A stretch of DNA of 64,000 nt from Companilactobacillus kimchiensis (GTDB taxonomy: Bacteria > Bacillota > Bacilli > Lactobacillales > Lactobacillaceae). This document shows, piece after piece, positions 19,890 through 30,755 of this stretch (the first letter of the stretch is position 1; the number at the start of each line of letters is the position of its first letter). The translations under genes and the position numbers were made by a program. The DNA is taken from assembly GCF_001438805.1 (NCBI RefSeq), contig NZ_JQCF01000001.1, forward strand, positions 234,406 to 298,405, written 5' to 3'. A model generated the notes under the pieces. The model was not told the origin of the DNA. It made no database searches and saw only the letters and a list, made by a program, of their open reading frames with translations.

Positions 19890-21431
19890 CTAGTGTTTGA
19901 AGTGTCTTCTACCTGTGAAGACCATTGCTATTCCGTATTTATTAGCCATATCAATTGAATCTTGGTCCTTGATCGAACCACCCGGTTGAACAATAGCAGT
20001 GATCTTATGTTCAGCAGCGTATTGAACACAGTCATCCATTGGGAAGAAGGCATCCGAAGCCATGATCAACGGTGCATGTTCATCAGCCAATTCTTCTTGT
20101 TCAATGGCAATCTTAACGGAACCAATACGATTCATTTGACCAGCACCAATTCCCAGAGTCTTATCAGTTGTTGTAATGACAATGGCATTACTCTTAACAT
20201 GCTTAACAATCTGTTGACCGAATAAGAGAGCTTTCATTTCTTCGGCAGTTGGAGTTTTGTCAGTAACAACTTTAAACTCACTCAATTGATCAACGGTCGT
20301 ATCACGTTCCTGAACTAATAAACCACCCATGACAGAAACGTATTCGTGTTTGTCAGCATCTTTTGCTTTACTAAAATCAAGTGTCAAAAGACGGATATTT
20401 TTCTTAGCTTCCAAAATTTCCAAAGCTTCAGCTGAGAAACTAGGAGCAATAACAATTTCCAAGAAGATCTTGTGCATTTCTTCAGCAATTTCCTTAGTTA
20501 CTTCACGGTTGACTGCTACAATACCACCAAAAATTGACATCGTATCGGCTGTATAAGCTTTACGCCAAGCTTGGTAAATATCCGTTTCATCAACTCCAAC
20601 TCCACAGGGATTCATATGTTTCAAAGCAGCGACACATGGTTGACTGAAATCAGAGACGATTCTCAAAGCAGCATCGGCATCTTTAATATTATTGAAGGAA
20701 AGTTCTTTACCATGTAATTGTTTAGCTGAGGCGATTGAATATTCAGTTGGCATTGCACTTTGATAAAAGGCAGCCTTTTGATGAGAATTTTCACCATAAC
20801 GTAATTCTTGATGATAATCGTAACCAAGTACTTCAACGTCTGGGAATTCATCCCCATTTAAATCAGTTAAATAATGAGCAATGATACTGTCGTACTCAGC
20901 CGTGTGACGGAAAGCCTTGGCAGCTAAACGACGTCTTAAAATAACATCATCTTCAGCTGATTTGATACTTTCCAAAACTGTTACATAATCATTGGCATCA
21001 ATCACAACGTAAACACTCTTGAAATTCTTTGAAGCTGAACGGATCATTGATGGACCACCGATATCAATTTGTTCAATTGCTTGAGCTGGTGTGACATCAT
21101 CTTTTGAAATAGTTTCTTTAAAGGGATATAAATTAACACAGACCAAATCGATAGTTTGAATATTTAGTTTCTTCAAAGTTTCCATATGTTCAGGATTATC
21201 ACGTTTAGCTAGTAATCCAGCATGAACCATTGGATGAAGTGTTTTAACACGACCATCAAGAATTTCTGGGAACTTAGTTACTTCATCAATTTCAGTAACC
21301 TTTACACCATTTTCTTGAAGTTTCTTGTAAGTACCACCAGTTGAAATAATTTCGAAATCATTGGCGATCAAACCTTTCGCAAATTCAACCACACCTGTTT
21401 TATCAGAAACACTAATCAATGCTCTTTTCAT
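19890..21431 (-). CDS. purH: Bifunctional AICAR transformylase / IMP cyclohydrolase
   Basis: Performs the last two steps to IMP. 513 residues: IMP cyclohydrolase (MGS-like) domain about 1-195 with [26 protein letters not shown] and [20 protein letters not shown] formyltransferase domain 200-513 with [21 protein letters not shown] and the C-terminal [19 protein letters not shown]. Its ATG overlaps the purN stop by one base (TAATG). Confidence 0.98.
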   Translation of the reverse strand: MKRALISVSDKTGVVEFAKGLIANDFEIISTGGTYKKLQENGVKVTEIDEVTKFPEILDGRVKTLHPMVHAGLLAKRDNPEHMETLKKLNIQTIDLVCVNLYPFKETISKDDVTPAQAIEQIDIGGPSMIRSASKNFKSVYVVIDANDYVTVLESIKSAEDDVILRRRLAAKAFRHTAEYDSIIAHYLTDLNGDEFPDVEVLGYDYHQELRYGENSHQKAAFYQSAMPTEYSIASAKQLHGKELSFNNIKDADAALRIVSDFSQPCVAALKHMNPCGVGVDETDIYQAWRKAYTADTMSIFGGIVAVNREVTKEIAEEMHKIFLEIVIAPSFSAEALEILEAKKNIRLLTLDFSKAKDADKHEYVSVMGGLLVQERDTTVDQLSEFKVVTDKTPTAEEMKALLFGQQIVKHVKSNAIVITTTDKTLGIGAGQMNRIGSVKIAIEQEELADEHAPLIMASDAFFPMDDCVQYAAEHKITAIVQPGGSIKDQDSIDMANKYGIAMVFTGRRHFKH

Positions 21432-22009
21432 TATTTATCTCCATTATTTTTATTTAATAGATCAAGGATTACTTGTCGATACATTTGATGCTCGGTTTGA
21501 TGAATCCGGTGTTCCAAGGTTTCTTCAGTATCATTTTGTAAACGAACGACCTGACACTGTTTGATAATTGGACCAGTATCAACCCCTTCATCAATATAAT
21601 GGATCGTGACACCTGTTACTTTATCTCCTGAAGCAAAGGCTCGCTCAATTGCTTCCAGTCCTGAGAACTTCGGTAATAGTGACGGATGTATATTGATTAT
21701 ATGATTAGGATATTCTCCCAAAAGAACTGGCGTCACCACCCTCATATAACCGGCTAATAAAATATATTCGATTTGAAGTGGTTTTAATTTTTCAATAATG
21801 GCCTGTTCATATAAACCACGGTTGTCATAGTCTGATAATTTAACAACTTCGACTGGAATATGATATTTTTCAGCTCGCTTGATTACATGGGCCTGCGGCT
21901 GATCACAAATTAAAACTTCAATTTCCAAACCAGCATTTCTCAATTCGGTTGATTTGGCAATGGCCTCAAAGTTGCTTCCGTTTCCAGAAGCGAAAATAGC
22001 TACTTTCAC
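21431..22009 (-). CDS. purN: Phosphoribosylglycinamide formyltransferase (GART)
   Basis: Uses 10-formyl-THF to formylate GAR. 192 residues. Seen: [29 protein letters not shown], the catalytic block [12 protein letters not shown], and [19 protein letters not shown] with catalytic Asp. The start codon is GTG, overlapping the purM TGA (GTGA), with GGGAG seven bases upstream. Confidence 0.97.
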   Translation of the reverse strand: MKVAIFASGNGSNFEAIAKSTELRNAGLEIEVLICDQPQAHVIKRAEKYHIPVEVVKLSDYDNRGLYEQAIIEKLKPLQIEYILLAGYMRVVTPVLLGEYPNHIINIHPSLLPKFSGLEAIERAFASGDKVTGVTIHYIDEGVDTGPIIKQCQVVRLQNDTEETLEHRIHQTEHQMYRQVILDLLNKNNGDK

Positions 22010-23028
22010 AGCTTAGCTCCCTTCAGAATCAAACTTTCTTGTTCCTTAGGTACTACCTCGCCAATTGTATAAGCGACCGTTTCAAATTCATTCAAAAGCT
22101 CTAAAACTTCAATTTCTTTACTAGGGTCAACGGCAATCACCATACCCAAGCCCATATTGAAAATATGATACATATCTAGTAGTTCCAACTTGCCATATTT
22201 TTGTAAAAGTCCAAAAATTGGTAATTTTGGCCAAATATCCACATTAATATCGGCAACCAAATTCTCTGGTAACATTCGCGGAATATTTTCGAAGAAACCA
22301 CCACCAGTAATATGTGAAATTCCTTTGATCAAACGCTCATCAAGTAATGGCACCAAATCTTGTACATAGATCCTAGTTGGAGTTAACAATAGTTCACCCA
22401 AAGTTATCTCTGGATATTCAGGCAATACACTGTTGACCGTAAAATTATGATCTTGGAAAAAAATCTTTCTAACTAATGAATAACCGTTCGAATGAATCCC
22501 ACTCGATTTCAGACCAATCAAAACATCACCGGCTTGAACATTCTCTTTTTTCATTAAATCATCTTTTTCACAAATACCAACTGAAAAACCAGCGATGTCA
22601 TAATCATGTTCACTGTAAACACCCGGCATCTCAGCGGTCTCACCACCAATTAAATTAGCATTGGCTTGATTACAACCTTCGATGACACCTTTGAGGATTT
22701 CTTCAACTTTGGCATCAACTTTTCCAGTAGAAATATAATCCAAGAAGTATTGGGGAATTGCACCCTGCGACAAAATATCGTTGACGCACATGGCCACACA
22801 ATCAATTCCAATCGTATCCCACTTTTTAGCTTCGATCGTTAATAATAATTTAGTTCCAACACCATCATCACTTGAAACCAGTACCGGATGTTTGTAACCT
22901 TCAGGTATTTCATAAATACCACCGAAGTTACCGATATTGCCGTTATTTTTGATATTCTGTTTCACAAATTTAGAAATCTTATAACCAGATTCAACATTTA
23001 CACCGGCATCTTGATAGGGATTAGACAT
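22006..23028 (-). CDS. purM: Phosphoribosylformylglycinamidine cyclo-ligase (AIR synthetase)
   Basis: Closes the imidazole ring of AIR using ATP. 340 residues of the AIR-synthase/PurL-like ATPase fold. Seen: NPYQDAGVNVESGYKI, VLVSSDDGVGTKLLL, DCVAMCVNDILSQGAIP, LIGGETAEMPGVY and ISHITGGGFFENIPRML. AAGGAGG precedes the ATG. Lies between purF and purN, overlapping purN by four bases. Confidence 0.98.
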   Translation of the reverse strand: MSNPYQDAGVNVESGYKISKFVKQNIKNNGNIGNFGGIYEIPEGYKHPVLVSSDDGVGTKLLLTIEAKKWDTIGIDCVAMCVNDILSQGAIPQYFLDYISTGKVDAKVEEILKGVIEGCNQANANLIGGETAEMPGVYSEHDYDIAGFSVGICEKDDLMKKENVQAGDVLIGLKSSGIHSNGYSLVRKIFFQDHNFTVNSVLPEYPEITLGELLLTPTRIYVQDLVPLLDERLIKGISHITGGGFFENIPRMLPENLVADINVDIWPKLPIFGLLQKYGKLELLDMYHIFNMGLGMVIAVDPSKEIEVLELLNEFETVAYTIGEVVPKEQESLILKGAKL

Positions 23029-23039
23029 GCTAGTCCTCC

Positions 23040-24446
23040 TTATTTTTTAGATTCATAATCATAAAGATACGCTGGGTAATCACCATTAAAATACGACATA
23101 TCCAATCCAGAGTATGGGGCATCGGCGTTTAAACCAATTGCTTTGATCAAACCGTCTTCACTCAAGAACTTCAATGAATCTGAACCAAACATTTGATTCA
23201 TTTCAGCAATACTCTTATGTGCGGCAATCAATTCGCTCTTCTCTTGAATGTCGATTCCAAAGAAACAAGGATGTTTAAATCTTGGTGAGGCGATCCGTAA
23301 ATGAACTTCAGTCGCCCCAGCATCCTTTAACAACTGGACGATGTAGGCACAAGTAGTTCCTCTGACAATTGAATCGTCAACTAAAATTACGCGTTTTCCT
23401 TGGACAACACCTTTAACGGCAGCTAATTTTTGACGAACACTCTTTTCGCGAAGCTCTTTAGTTGGTTGAATAAATTCTCGACCCATGTATTGATTCTTGA
23501 TCAAACCCATTTCGTAAGGTAACCCACTAGCTTCGGCGTAACCACTGGCAGCCGATAAAGATGAATTAGGTACACCAACGACAATATCTCCAGGAGCTGG
23601 TGATTCTTTAGCTAAGTTAGCCCCCATTCGTTTTCTAGCTGAGTGAACGTTGATCCCTAAAATATCGGAATCTGGACGAGCAAAGTAGATAAATTCCATT
23701 GAACAGATGGCTAGTTGTGTTTTATTTGTCCAGTTATCAATCTCCATCCCCTGATCAGAAATAGTGATCAATTCACCTGGTTGCACGTTACGAACTAAAG
23801 TGGCACCAACTGCATCCAGAGCACAAGTTTCACTGGCTACAACGTAACCACCATTTTCCAATTTACCGATTGATAATGGTCTAAACCCATGGGAATCCAA
23901 TGCTACGATCAAAGAATCCTTGGTTAATAACAAATATGCAAAACCACCTTGGATCTTATTGAGCGATTCGATAATTCGTTCGTGTAAAGAACCTACTTTA
24001 GATTGTCTGATCAAATGTACAAGAACCTCTGAATCTGAACTTGATTTAAAGATATGACCAGCATCTTCTAATTCTTTTTTGAGTGTCGTTGCGTTCGTCA
24101 AATTACCGTTATGTGCTAAGGCAATTTGCGTATCCGTAAAATCAAACAATAATGGTTGCACGTTCTCAATTTTATTTTCACCAGCGGTCGAATAACGAAC
24201 ATGACCGATTGCCGAATTTCCAACCAAACTATTTAGATATTCTGTTTTAGAGAAAACTTGAGTCAACAATCCCAAATTACGATAAATTCGCAACTTTTTG
24301 CCATCATTCGAAACAATTCCGGCACCTTCTTGACCACGATGTTGGAGACTATGAAGTCCCAAATAAGTTAAGTAGTTAGCATTTTCAGCACCCCATACTC
24401 CAAAAACACCACACTCTTCGTTTAAACTTTTTACTTCATTAAACAT
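23040..24446 (-). CDS. purF: Amidophosphoribosyltransferase
   Basis: First committed step: PRPP + glutamine to phosphoribosylamine. 468 residues from the ATG at 24446, which has AAGGAGG seven bases upstream, inside the 3' end of purL. An 11-residue propeptide precedes the nucleophile in ECGVFGVWG (Cys12), as in Bacillus-type PurF. Glutaminase domain with [17 protein letters not shown]-binding block [13 protein letters not shown] in the C-terminal PRTase domain. In the Bacillus enzyme Cys residues bind a 4Fe-4S cluster; here the sequence [15 protein letters not shown] supplies at least one, and the rest was not checked. Confidence 0.97.
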   Translation of the reverse strand: MFNEVKSLNEECGVFGVWGAENANYLTYLGLHSLQHRGQEGAGIVSNDGKKLRIYRNLGLLTQVFSKTEYLNSLVGNSAIGHVRYSTAGENKIENVQPLLFDFTDTQIALAHNGNLTNATTLKKELEDAGHIFKSSSDSEVLVHLIRQSKVGSLHERIIESLNKIQGGFAYLLLTKDSLIVALDSHGFRPLSIGKLENGGYVVASETCALDAVGATLVRNVQPGELITISDQGMEIDNWTNKTQLAICSMEFIYFARPDSDILGINVHSARKRMGANLAKESPAPGDIVVGVPNSSLSAASGYAEASGLPYEMGLIKNQYMGREFIQPTKELREKSVRQKLAAVKGVVQGKRVILVDDSIVRGTTCAYIVQLLKDAGATEVHLRIASPRFKHPCFFGIDIQEKSELIAAHKSIAEMNQMFGSDSLKFLSEDGLIKAIGLNADAPYSGLDMSYFNGDYPAYLYDYESKK

Positions 24447-26641
24447 GGAATTGCCTCCTTCCAATTTGTTTCAGCTTGTCTTCCATCAATTGAAACTTTT
24501 TCATCAGTTGTTGTAACTACAAATTCTGGTTCAGTAGTAACTTGACCTAATAATTCAAAATCAGTTTGTAATAAGGTTTCAAATTTAACTTGATCTTCTG
24601 CCGCAATAGTTACCAAGAAGCGTGATTGAGTTTCTGAGAACATTTGAGCTGACGTTAAAGTGGTTTTAATTTCAAAACCTAATTGGTTGTCAAAGGCAGA
24701 TTCTGATAAGGCTACCGCCAGACCACCTTCAGATAAATCATGGCAACTCTTAATTAATTTTTGGGCGATAGCTGTTTTAATCAAATCTTGATTAAACTTT
24801 TCTGTTTGTAAGTCTAATGGACGTAAATCACCCTTGATGGCACCAGTCTTTTGCATCTGAAGTTCTGAACCATTGAAATCATCCTGAGTTTGACCGATTA
24901 GATAAATCAAATCATCAGCTTTTTTAAAACCGATAGTAGTGATCTTGTCAATGTCATCAATCAAACCAACCATCCCAATCATGGGACTAGGATAAATGGC
25001 AACTTCGTTATATTCGTTGTAGAGCGAAACATTTCCTGAAATAACAGGTGTCTTGATCAACTCACAGGCCGATGAAATACCTTCAACACTCTTATCAAGT
25101 TCATAAAAAGCTTCGGGATCCTCTGGATTACCAAAGTTTAAACAATCAGTCACACCAATCGGTTCACCACCAGTAGCCACAATATTACGGGCTGCTTCCA
25201 TGACCGCAATTTGACCACCGATAAAGGGATTTAAATAAGTATATTTAGAATTGCTATCGTTAGTCATGGCAAGAGCTTTTTTAGTACCACGGATTCTAAC
25301 CACACCGGCATCTCCACCAGGACGAACTAGTGTATTAGCTTTAACCTGTGAATCGTAAGTCTGATAAAAATGTTTTTTACTAGCGATATTAGGGCGTTGC
25401 AACATTTCTTGCCAAGTTTCTTCAAGTGAAGTAATTTCGGGGATAAAACGATAATCTTTGTCATCAATCATTCGTTGTGGTTCTGTTTCTTGACGGTCAT
25501 ATTCAGGAACATCTTCTGTCAGACTGTCGACCGGGATATCAGTTACTAAGTTATTTTGATGATAAATTTTATATTGACCATCCGTTGTAACTCGACCAAT
25601 CACGACCGCATCCAATTCATAGTCTCTAAAGAAATTCAAAACTTCCTCTAAGTAATCTGGTTTAATACAAAGCACCATGCGCTCTTGTGATTCTGACAAC
25701 ATCATTTCATAAGCTGACATTTTGGTTTCACGTTGGGGAACTTTATCTAGATTTAGAACCAATCCACTACCAGCCTTTGAGGCCATTTCAGCAGTTGATG
25801 ATACTAATCCCGCTGCACCCATGTCTTGAATTCCTAAAACCCATTCAGAATGTTTTTCAATAATTTCCACACAAGCATCCATCAACAACTTTTCAATGAA
25901 AGGATTCCCTACTTGAACGGCCGAACGTTGTTTGTTTTTCGTATCGGTAAATTCATCAGAAGCAAAAGTTGCACCGTGAATCCCGTCACGACCGGTCTTA
26001 GCACCAACATAGATAATTAAGTTATTATCGCCACTGGCTGTTCCGTGTTTAAATTCAGTTTTGTTCAACAAGCCAACGCACATCGCATTAACCAAAGGAT
26101 TGTGTTCGTAGCAATCTTCAAAGGAAACTTCTCCACCAACGGTTGGTAGACCAATACAATTACCGTATCCACCGATACCAGCAACAACTTCGTTAACCAA
26201 ATGTTTAGTTTGACCATTTTTCAACGGACCAAACTTCAAACTATCCAACAAAGCGATCGGAGTAGCTCCCATTGAGAAAATATCTCTGATGATTCCACCA
26301 ACCCCAGTTGCAGCACCTTGATATGGTTCAACAGCTGAAGGATGATTGTGACTTTCAGCTTTGAAAACAACCGCTTGATCGTCACCGATATCTAAAATTC
26401 CAGCATCTTCGCCTGGTCCAGCTAAAACACGAGGACTCTTGTTAGGCATTTTACGAAGAACTTTTTTAGAATTCTTGTAAGAACAGTGCTCACTCCACAT
26501 AACTGAATAAAGACCAGTTTCCGTGTAGTTAGGCAAGCGTTTTAAAATCTTTTGGCTGATCAATTCATATTCGGAGTCCGTCAAACCCCATTGTTGATAA
26601 ATTTTTTCATCTTTAATTTGTTTAGCCGTAGGTTCAGTCAT
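24431..26641 (-). CDS. purL: Phosphoribosylformylglycinamidine synthase subunit PurL
   Basis: Large catalytic subunit of FGAM synthase of the small Gram-positive type (736 residues) that works with PurS and PurQ, both encoded just upstream. Seen: [18 protein letters not shown], the ATP site [20 protein letters not shown] then GVGGI, and [17 protein letters not shown] in the second half. Its ATG overlaps the purQ stop by one base (TAATG); its 3' end overlaps purF by 16 bases. Confidence 0.98.
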   Translation of the reverse strand: MTEPTAKQIKDEKIYQQWGLTDSEYELISQKILKRLPNYTETGLYSVMWSEHCSYKNSKKVLRKMPNKSPRVLAGPGEDAGILDIGDDQAVVFKAESHNHPSAVEPYQGAATGVGGIIRDIFSMGATPIALLDSLKFGPLKNGQTKHLVNEVVAGIGGYGNCIGLPTVGGEVSFEDCYEHNPLVNAMCVGLLNKTEFKHGTASGDNNLIIYVGAKTGRDGIHGATFASDEFTDTKNKQRSAVQVGNPFIEKLLMDACVEIIEKHSEWVLGIQDMGAAGLVSSTAEMASKAGSGLVLNLDKVPQRETKMSAYEMMLSESQERMVLCIKPDYLEEVLNFFRDYELDAVVIGRVTTDGQYKIYHQNNLVTDIPVDSLTEDVPEYDRQETEPQRMIDDKDYRFIPEITSLEETWQEMLQRPNIASKKHFYQTYDSQVKANTLVRPGGDAGVVRIRGTKKALAMTNDSNSKYTYLNPFIGGQIAVMEAARNIVATGGEPIGVTDCLNFGNPEDPEAFYELDKSVEGISSACELIKTPVISGNVSLYNEYNEVAIYPSPMIGMVGLIDDIDKITTIGFKKADDLIYLIGQTQDDFNGSELQMQKTGAIKGDLRPLDLQTEKFNQDLIKTAIAQKLIKSCHDLSEGGLAVALSESAFDNQLGFEIKTTLTSAQMFSETQSRFLVTIAAEDQVKFETLLQTDFELLGQVTTEPEFVVTTTDEKVSIDGRQAETNWKEAIPCLMK

Positions 26642-27315
26642 TAATTATTCACCTTTACTTGATAATTGATTATTGATTGGAATAACTTCAAGCCGTCAGC
26701 GGAACCAAGAATATCTTCAACAGCACGTTCTGGATGGGGCATCATCCCAAGGACATTTCCATTTTTGTTTGTTACCCCAGCAATCTGATCAACACTACCA
26801 TTGACGTTATCTTGATAGCGGAAAACAATTTGTCCATTTGCAATCATTTCTTGCAGCGTAGTCTCATCACAGTGATAACGACCTTCACCGTGAGCAATTG
26901 GAATTCTAATATTTTCATTCTTTTGGTAACAGTTGGTAAAAGCTGTCTGATTATTAACTACTGTTAAATCAACAGTGTCACAGATAAAACGGTTTTTCTC
27001 ATTCTGAACTAGGGCACCAGGCAACAAGTTTAATTCAGTCAAAATTTGGAAACCATTGCAGACACCGAAAACGATTTTACCTTCCTTAGCAAATCGCACG
27101 ATTTCCTTAATGATTGGAGCATGAACCGCAATCGCCCCGCTGCGTAGATAATCACCATAAGAAAAACCACCAGGAATCAATACCCCGTCAAATCCGACCA
27201 AACTATTATTTCGATAATCAACTAATTCAACTTTTTCATTAATACCATCTCTAATGGCATAATATAGATCCATATCACAGTTGGAACCGGGAAAATTAAT
27301 AACGGCAAATTTCAT
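26641..27315 (-). CDS. purQ: FGAM synthase glutaminase subunit PurQ
   Basis: Class I glutamine amidotransferase subunit supplying ammonia to PurL. 224 residues. Seen: [33 protein letters not shown], nucleophile block [10 protein letters not shown] with catalytic Cys, and the His/Glu pair in [15 protein letters not shown] lies eight bases before the ATG, inside the end of purS. Confidence 0.98.
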   Translation of the reverse strand: MKFAVINFPGSNCDMDLYYAIRDGINEKVELVDYRNNSLVGFDGVLIPGGFSYGDYLRSGAIAVHAPIIKEIVRFAKEGKIVFGVCNGFQILTELNLLPGALVQNEKNRFICDTVDLTVVNNQTAFTNCYQKNENIRIPIAHGEGRYHCDETTLQEMIANGQIVFRYQDNVNGSVDQIAGVTNKNGNVLGMMPHPERAVEDILGSADGLKLFQSIINYQVKVNN

Positions 27316-27564
27316 CTATTCTGCCTCCGCAATTTCGTAGCGGTAAGTTTCAATATTGGGATTGGCTAAAAGTTCATCACAGATGGCATCAACATCTTTT
27401 TCCATTGCGTTATAATCATCTGCAAAACTTAATTCAAAATATTTACCCATGTGAACATCCGCAACTTTGTCATAACCCATCGTGTTAATGGCTGATTTAA
27501 TGGCCTCACCTTGAGCATCTAAAACTGATTTCTTGAGAGTTACATAAACTTTAACTAATTTCAT
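27316..27564 (-). CDS. purS: FGAM synthase subunit PurS
   Basis: Small structural subunit bridging PurL and PurQ. 82 residues, normal length. Seen: KVYVTLKKSVLDAQGEAIKS at the N-terminus, MGYDKVADVHMGKYFEL in the middle, and the C-terminal helix LANPNIETYRYEI. Directly adjacent to purQ. Confidence 0.96.
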   Translation of the reverse strand: MKLVKVYVTLKKSVLDAQGEAIKSAINTMGYDKVADVHMGKYFELSFADDYNAMEKDVDAICDELLANPNIETYRYEIAEAE

Positions 27565-27576
27565 TATTTTCTCCTA

Positions 27577-28284
27577 TTATCTGGTTGTTAATCGTTGCAA
27601 GACTTGACGATAAGTTTCAACTAAATCAGCTTCATGTTTTCTGAAGACATCTTTGTCCATTGAATGGTGACTGGTTTTATCCCAAATTCGGCAATTATCA
27701 GGTGAAAATTCATCTACAAGGATAATTTCATTATTGATCTTGCCAAATTCAAGTTTGAAATCAACTAGATCAAAATCACTCTGGGCAAAAAATGGTACTA
27801 ATAGATCATTAACTTTTACGGTCATTTGTTTGATATATTCAAGTTCAGTTTTATCAGCAACTCCCAAAGCATGAATCTGGGATTCGTTGATAAAGGGATC
27901 ATCTAAAGCATCACTCTTGTAATAAAATTCGATAATTGGTTCAGCTAAATGTTGACCTTCTTCAATTTGGAATTTTCTAACCAAACTTCCTGAAGTAATA
28001 TTTCTCAAAACAACTTCTAAAGGAAAAACAGTCGTCTTTTTAACTAATTGTTCATGGTCAGAAATATTCTTCACCAAGTGAGTTTTGATACCATTTTTAA
28101 TCAAGTAGTCAAAAACCAAGGCCGAAATCTGACAATCCAATGTCCCTTTACCTGGTAAATGTTCTTTTTTCTTACCATTTAAAGCAGTCGCCTGATCTTT
28201 ATAAACAATCAAAACTTCATCATCATTTTCGGCTTGGTAAACATTCTTCGCCTTACCGGTATAAAGCAATTTATCTTCTGTCAT
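27577..28284 (-). CDS. purC: Phosphoribosylaminoimidazole-succinocarboxamide synthase (SAICAR synthetase)
   Basis: Ligates aspartate to CAIR. 235 residues. Seen: LLYTGKAKNVYQAENDDEVL, FVVR-like block VFPLEVVLRNITSGSLVRKF, and the C-terminal VDEFSPDNCRIWDKTS. It starts three bases after the purK stop; its ribosome binding site is weak (GGGACG). Confidence 0.97.
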   Translation of the reverse strand: MTEDKLLYTGKAKNVYQAENDDEVLIVYKDQATALNGKKKEHLPGKGTLDCQISALVFDYLIKNGIKTHLVKNISDHEQLVKKTTVFPLEVVLRNITSGSLVRKFQIEEGQHLAEPIIEFYYKSDALDDPFINESQIHALGVADKTELEYIKQMTVKVNDLLVPFFAQSDFDLVDFKLEFGKINNEIILVDEFSPDNCRIWDKTSHHSMDKDVFRKHEADLVETYRQVLQRLTTR

Positions 28285-28287
28285 AAT

Positions 28288-29430
28288 TTACACGTCCCAA
28301 ATTGAATTATTTTCGATAGCTTGTTTTGTTGCTGTGAGATCATCACTTAAAATCGTGATATGTCCCATCTTGCGGTTTTCTTTCACGACATCTTTGCCAT
28401 AATCATGGAAATTCCAGTCTGAATGATTAACTAAATCCTTTTTGGCATTATCTAAATGCTGACCAAGCAAATTAACCATGGCTGCTGGTTTTAAAAGTTT
28501 GATCTTGGGCATTGGTAAATTACATACACCACGAATATGAGCATTAAATTGAGAAATATTACAAGCCTCAATTGTCAGGTGCCCCGAATTATGTGGTCTA
28601 GGTGCAATTTCGTTCACAAAAACTTCGTCGGATTCGGAAACAAAAAACTCAATACACATGGTTCCAACTAATTCGAGTTCTTTGGCTAGGGTTTCGCCAA
28701 CTTGATAGATGTGTTGGGCGGATTTTTCAGAAATATTAGCTGGGCAGGTACTTAAATGAAGGATATTGTGCCGATGCACATTTTCAATCACTGGGAAAAT
28801 CGAAGTTTCACCATTACTATTAGCGGAAACAACTACTGAGACTTCTTTTTTGAGATCGATTTTTTTCTCCAACATACAAGGACCTTGCATCAGAAGCTCT
28901 TCAATATCGGCATAACAAACCTTTTCAGGATCATCGATTCTAATTTGACCTTTACCGTCATAACCACCACGGATAGTTTTCAAAATCACGGGAGAACCTA
29001 ATTCTTCAACACCGCGGTGATACTCGAAGATATTTTCGATCACAACATGAGGAACAACTTTAAAACCATTAGCTTCAATAAAGTTTTTTTCAGAGACTCG
29101 GTTCTGTGTTACTCGTAGAGCTTTGGTTCCTTGGGGCACTTGTGTGTACTTCTTTACTTCATTGATGGCTTTAGCATCAACGTTTTCAAATTCATAAGTT
29201 AAAACGTCACATCTTTTAGCTAATTCAATCAGTTTATCCAAATCATCATAGGCTGCAACAATCTGATCATCCGATACTTGAGCGGCAGAACAATTCTCTT
29301 GTGGATCCAAAATAATAACTTTATAACCCATTTCTTTAGCTGAAAAAGCCATCATTTGACCAAGTTGACCACCACCGATAATTCCAATCGTAGCTCCTGG
29401 TAGTAAGATATTATCCAAGATTTTTCCCAC
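28288..29430 (-). CDS. purK: N5-carboxyaminoimidazole ribonucleotide synthase
   Basis: ATP-grasp enzyme making N5-CAIR from AIR and bicarbonate. 380 residues. Seen: ATIGIIGGGQLGQMMAFSA, ILKTIRGGYDGKGQIRI, FVNEIAPRPHNSGHLTIEAC. The start is uncertain: GTG at 29430 or the in-frame TTG at 29418, which would match the shorter N-terminus usual in the family. Either way it overlaps the end of purE. Confidence 0.96.
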   Translation of the reverse strand: MGKILDNILLPGATIGIIGGGQLGQMMAFSAKEMGYKVIILDPQENCSAAQVSDDQIVAAYDDLDKLIELAKRCDVLTYEFENVDAKAINEVKKYTQVPQGTKALRVTQNRVSEKNFIEANGFKVVPHVVIENIFEYHRGVEELGSPVILKTIRGGYDGKGQIRIDDPEKVCYADIEELLMQGPCMLEKKIDLKKEVSVVVSANSNGETSIFPVIENVHRHNILHLSTCPANISEKSAQHIYQVGETLAKELELVGTMCIEFFVSESDEVFVNEIAPRPHNSGHLTIEACNISQFNAHIRGVCNLPMPKIKLLKPAAMVNLLGQHLDNAKKDLVNHSDWNFHDYGKDVVKENRKMGHITILSDDLTATKQAIENNSIWDV

Positions 29431-29893
29431 TTTCTATTGATTTGTCATGCATTACTTCGACATAATCACTGAGTGATTTTTGATAGGTTTGATTATTTAA
29501 GGCACAAATTTTCGTAGCTAGAATGGCCGCATTTTTAGCCCCAGCTTCACCGATGGAAACTGTCGCTACCGGAACACCGGCAGGCATTTGGACAATTGAT
29601 AATAAGGAATCCATCCCCTTAAGGTACCGTGACGGTACTGGTACCCCAATCACTGGTAGAGTTGTTGAGGAAGCTATCATCCCTGGCAGATGTGCGGCTC
29701 CACCAGCTCCTGCAATGATCACTTTAAAATCATTGCTAGCAGACCTGGCAAAATCTAACATTTCTTGTGGCGTCCGATGTGCCGAGATAACTTTGGTTTC
29801 AAAACTGACACCAAGTTCATTCAAGACGTCAATAGTATTCTGCATAATCTTCAAATCGGAGATTGAACCCATAACTATTGCTACATCACTCAT
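29411..29893 (-). CDS. purE: N5-carboxyaminoimidazole ribonucleotide mutase
   Basis: Class I PurE converting N5-CAIR to CAIR. 160 residues from the ATG at 29893 (AGGGTGG about eight bases upstream). Seen: VAIVMGSISDLKIMQNTIDV, VISAHRTPQEMLDFA, VIIAGAGGAAHLPGMIAS, and PVPSRYLKGMDSLLSIVQMP. First gene of the operon; the short leader of about 26 bases follows the promoter at 29927-29955. Confidence 0.97.
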   Translation of the reverse strand: MSDVAIVMGSISDLKIMQNTIDVLNELGVSFETKVISAHRTPQEMLDFARSASNDFKVIIAGAGGAAHLPGMIASSTTLPVIGVPVPSRYLKGMDSLLSIVQMPAGVPVATVSIGEAGAKNAAILATKICALNNQTYQKSLSDYVEVMHDKSIESGKNLG

Positions 29894-29926
29894 TAAAATT
29901 TCCACCCTTCTTGCTTTGGTATCCAA

Positions 29927-29955
29927 AGTTTATCAAGTTATGAAAATTCTTTCAA
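29927..29955 (-). promoter_or_regulatory. Promoter of the purine operon
   Basis: Minus strand TTGAAA, 17-base spacer, TAAACT, about 35 bases before the purE start. The leader is too short for a purine riboswitch. Confidence 0.75.
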
Positions 29956-29959
29956 TGCT

Positions 29960-30055
29960 AAATCCGTATTTTATGCAATTATTTTTCATAATCATTCGTA
30001 TTTAACGTTTACATTTTGTATATTATAATTAATAAAATACAAATAGTTCGTAATT
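29960..30055. promoter_or_regulatory. PurBox-like operator sites upstream of the purE promoter
   Basis: Compared with the PurR consensus AWWWCCGAACWWT: AATTACGAACTAT (minus strand, 30043-30055) matches 12 of 13; AAATCCGTATTTT (plus strand, 29960-29972) 11 of 13; AAATACGAATGAT (minus strand, 29991-30003) 10 of 13. The last two face each other with an 18-base gap directly upstream of the -35 box, like the paired PurBoxes of Bacillus. Counts were made by eye. Confidence 0.6.
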
Positions 30056-30079
30056 AAATTCAAGGTTAATTTTTTGTAT

Positions 30080-30122
30080 AAAAAAATAGACGTTATACAT
30101 ATAAAAATATGTATAACGTCTA
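30080..30122 (-). terminator. Terminator after yneF
   Basis: Perfect 16-bp inverted repeat TAGACGTTATACATAT / ATATGTATAACGTCTA with a four-base loop, followed on the minus strand by TTTTTTT. It insulates ynzC-yneF from the pur regulatory region. Confidence 0.92.
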
Positions 30123-30132
30123 AATATTTCGA

Positions 30133-30354
30133 CTATTTATTATTCTTTTGTGAATTCTTCATAGTACTCATTAATTGATTAAGCTTCTTTTGTGAAGGTT
30201 TTTGTCCCATTTGTTCCATCATTTGCTTGATCATATCTGAACTGATTGGTGGATTGTCTTGGAAGTATTTCTTCATATACCATCTGGCTGCGAAGAAACC
30301 ACCGACTAAACCGATCAATAAAGCTAAAATACCAACTACGATTGTTGTTCCCAT
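30133..30354 (-). CDS. yneF: Small membrane protein YneF (UPF0154)
   Basis: 73 residues. One N-terminal membrane helix ([20 protein letters not shown]) followed by [20 protein letters not shown] and [19 protein letters not shown], the UPF0154 signature; basic Asn/Lys-rich tail. Function unknown. Downstream of ynzC with a good AAAGGG site, and followed by a strong terminator. Confidence 0.9.
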   Translation of the reverse strand: MGTTIVVGILALLIGLVGGFFAARWYMKKYFQDNPPISSDMIKQMMEQMGQKPSQKKLNQLMSTMKNSQKNNK

Positions 30355-30415
30355 TTATGTTTCACCCTTTCCATATACCTATTAATATTACAAAAAAAAC
30401 GTGCTAATTAAAAGC

Positions 30416-30658
30416 CTAATCGTCACGTAATCCCTTTTTCCGTTGAATTTCTCTAACTTTTTCAGGTGTTACTTCATTTCCGTCCTTGTCATAAACCTGC
30501 ATTAACTCAATTTGGGATTTAAAACTTTCTCGAAAATTCTTCAAATATTCTTTTCTCAGTTCTGCTTGTTGATCTTCTTCTTCTTTAGTAATCGTGCCAT
30601 CTTTAGCTTTATGAGCTAATTCGTTAATTTTTTTAAGTAATTTATCTTGTTCATTCAT
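30416..30658 (-). CDS. ynzC: YnzC family protein (UPF0291)
   Basis: 80 residues, all helical and highly charged: LLKKINELAHKAKDGTITKE then EEDQQAELRKEYLKNFRESF, the UPF0291 signature. In Bacillus the homologue belongs to the SOS-induced yneA-yneB-ynzC operon. Here it diverges from lexA across a 97-base region with the SOS box, so LexA control is likely. No yneA-like division inhibitor gene is present. Molecular function unknown. Confidence 0.9.
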   Translation of the reverse strand: MNEQDKLLKKINELAHKAKDGTITKEEEDQQAELRKEYLKNFRESFKSQIELMQVYDKDGNEVTPEKVREIQRKKGLRDD

Positions 30659-30684
30659 TATTTAAAACTCTCCCCCATTTCAAT

Positions 30685-30724
30685 CGAACACTTGTTTGAA
30701 CTTGTATTCATATTTTGATACAAT
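30685..30724 (+). promoter_or_regulatory. lexA promoter with overlapping SOS box
   Basis: CGAACACTTGTTTG at 30685-30698 fits the Firmicutes LexA box CGAACRNRYGTTYG at 13 of 14 positions. It overlaps the -35 of TTGAAC (30696-30701), 17 bases, TACAAT (30719-30724). A weaker second half-match lies at 30696-30709. LexA bound here would block its own gene and possibly divergent ynzC. Confidence 0.85.
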
Positions 30725-30755
30725 CTATTTAAGATATTAACAATGAGGTGTTCTA

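Noticed and set aside
29894..30080. Purine riboswitch in the purE leader
   Set aside because: The promoter at 29927-29955 leaves a leader of only about 26 bases; no conserved purine aptamer loops are seen upstream.
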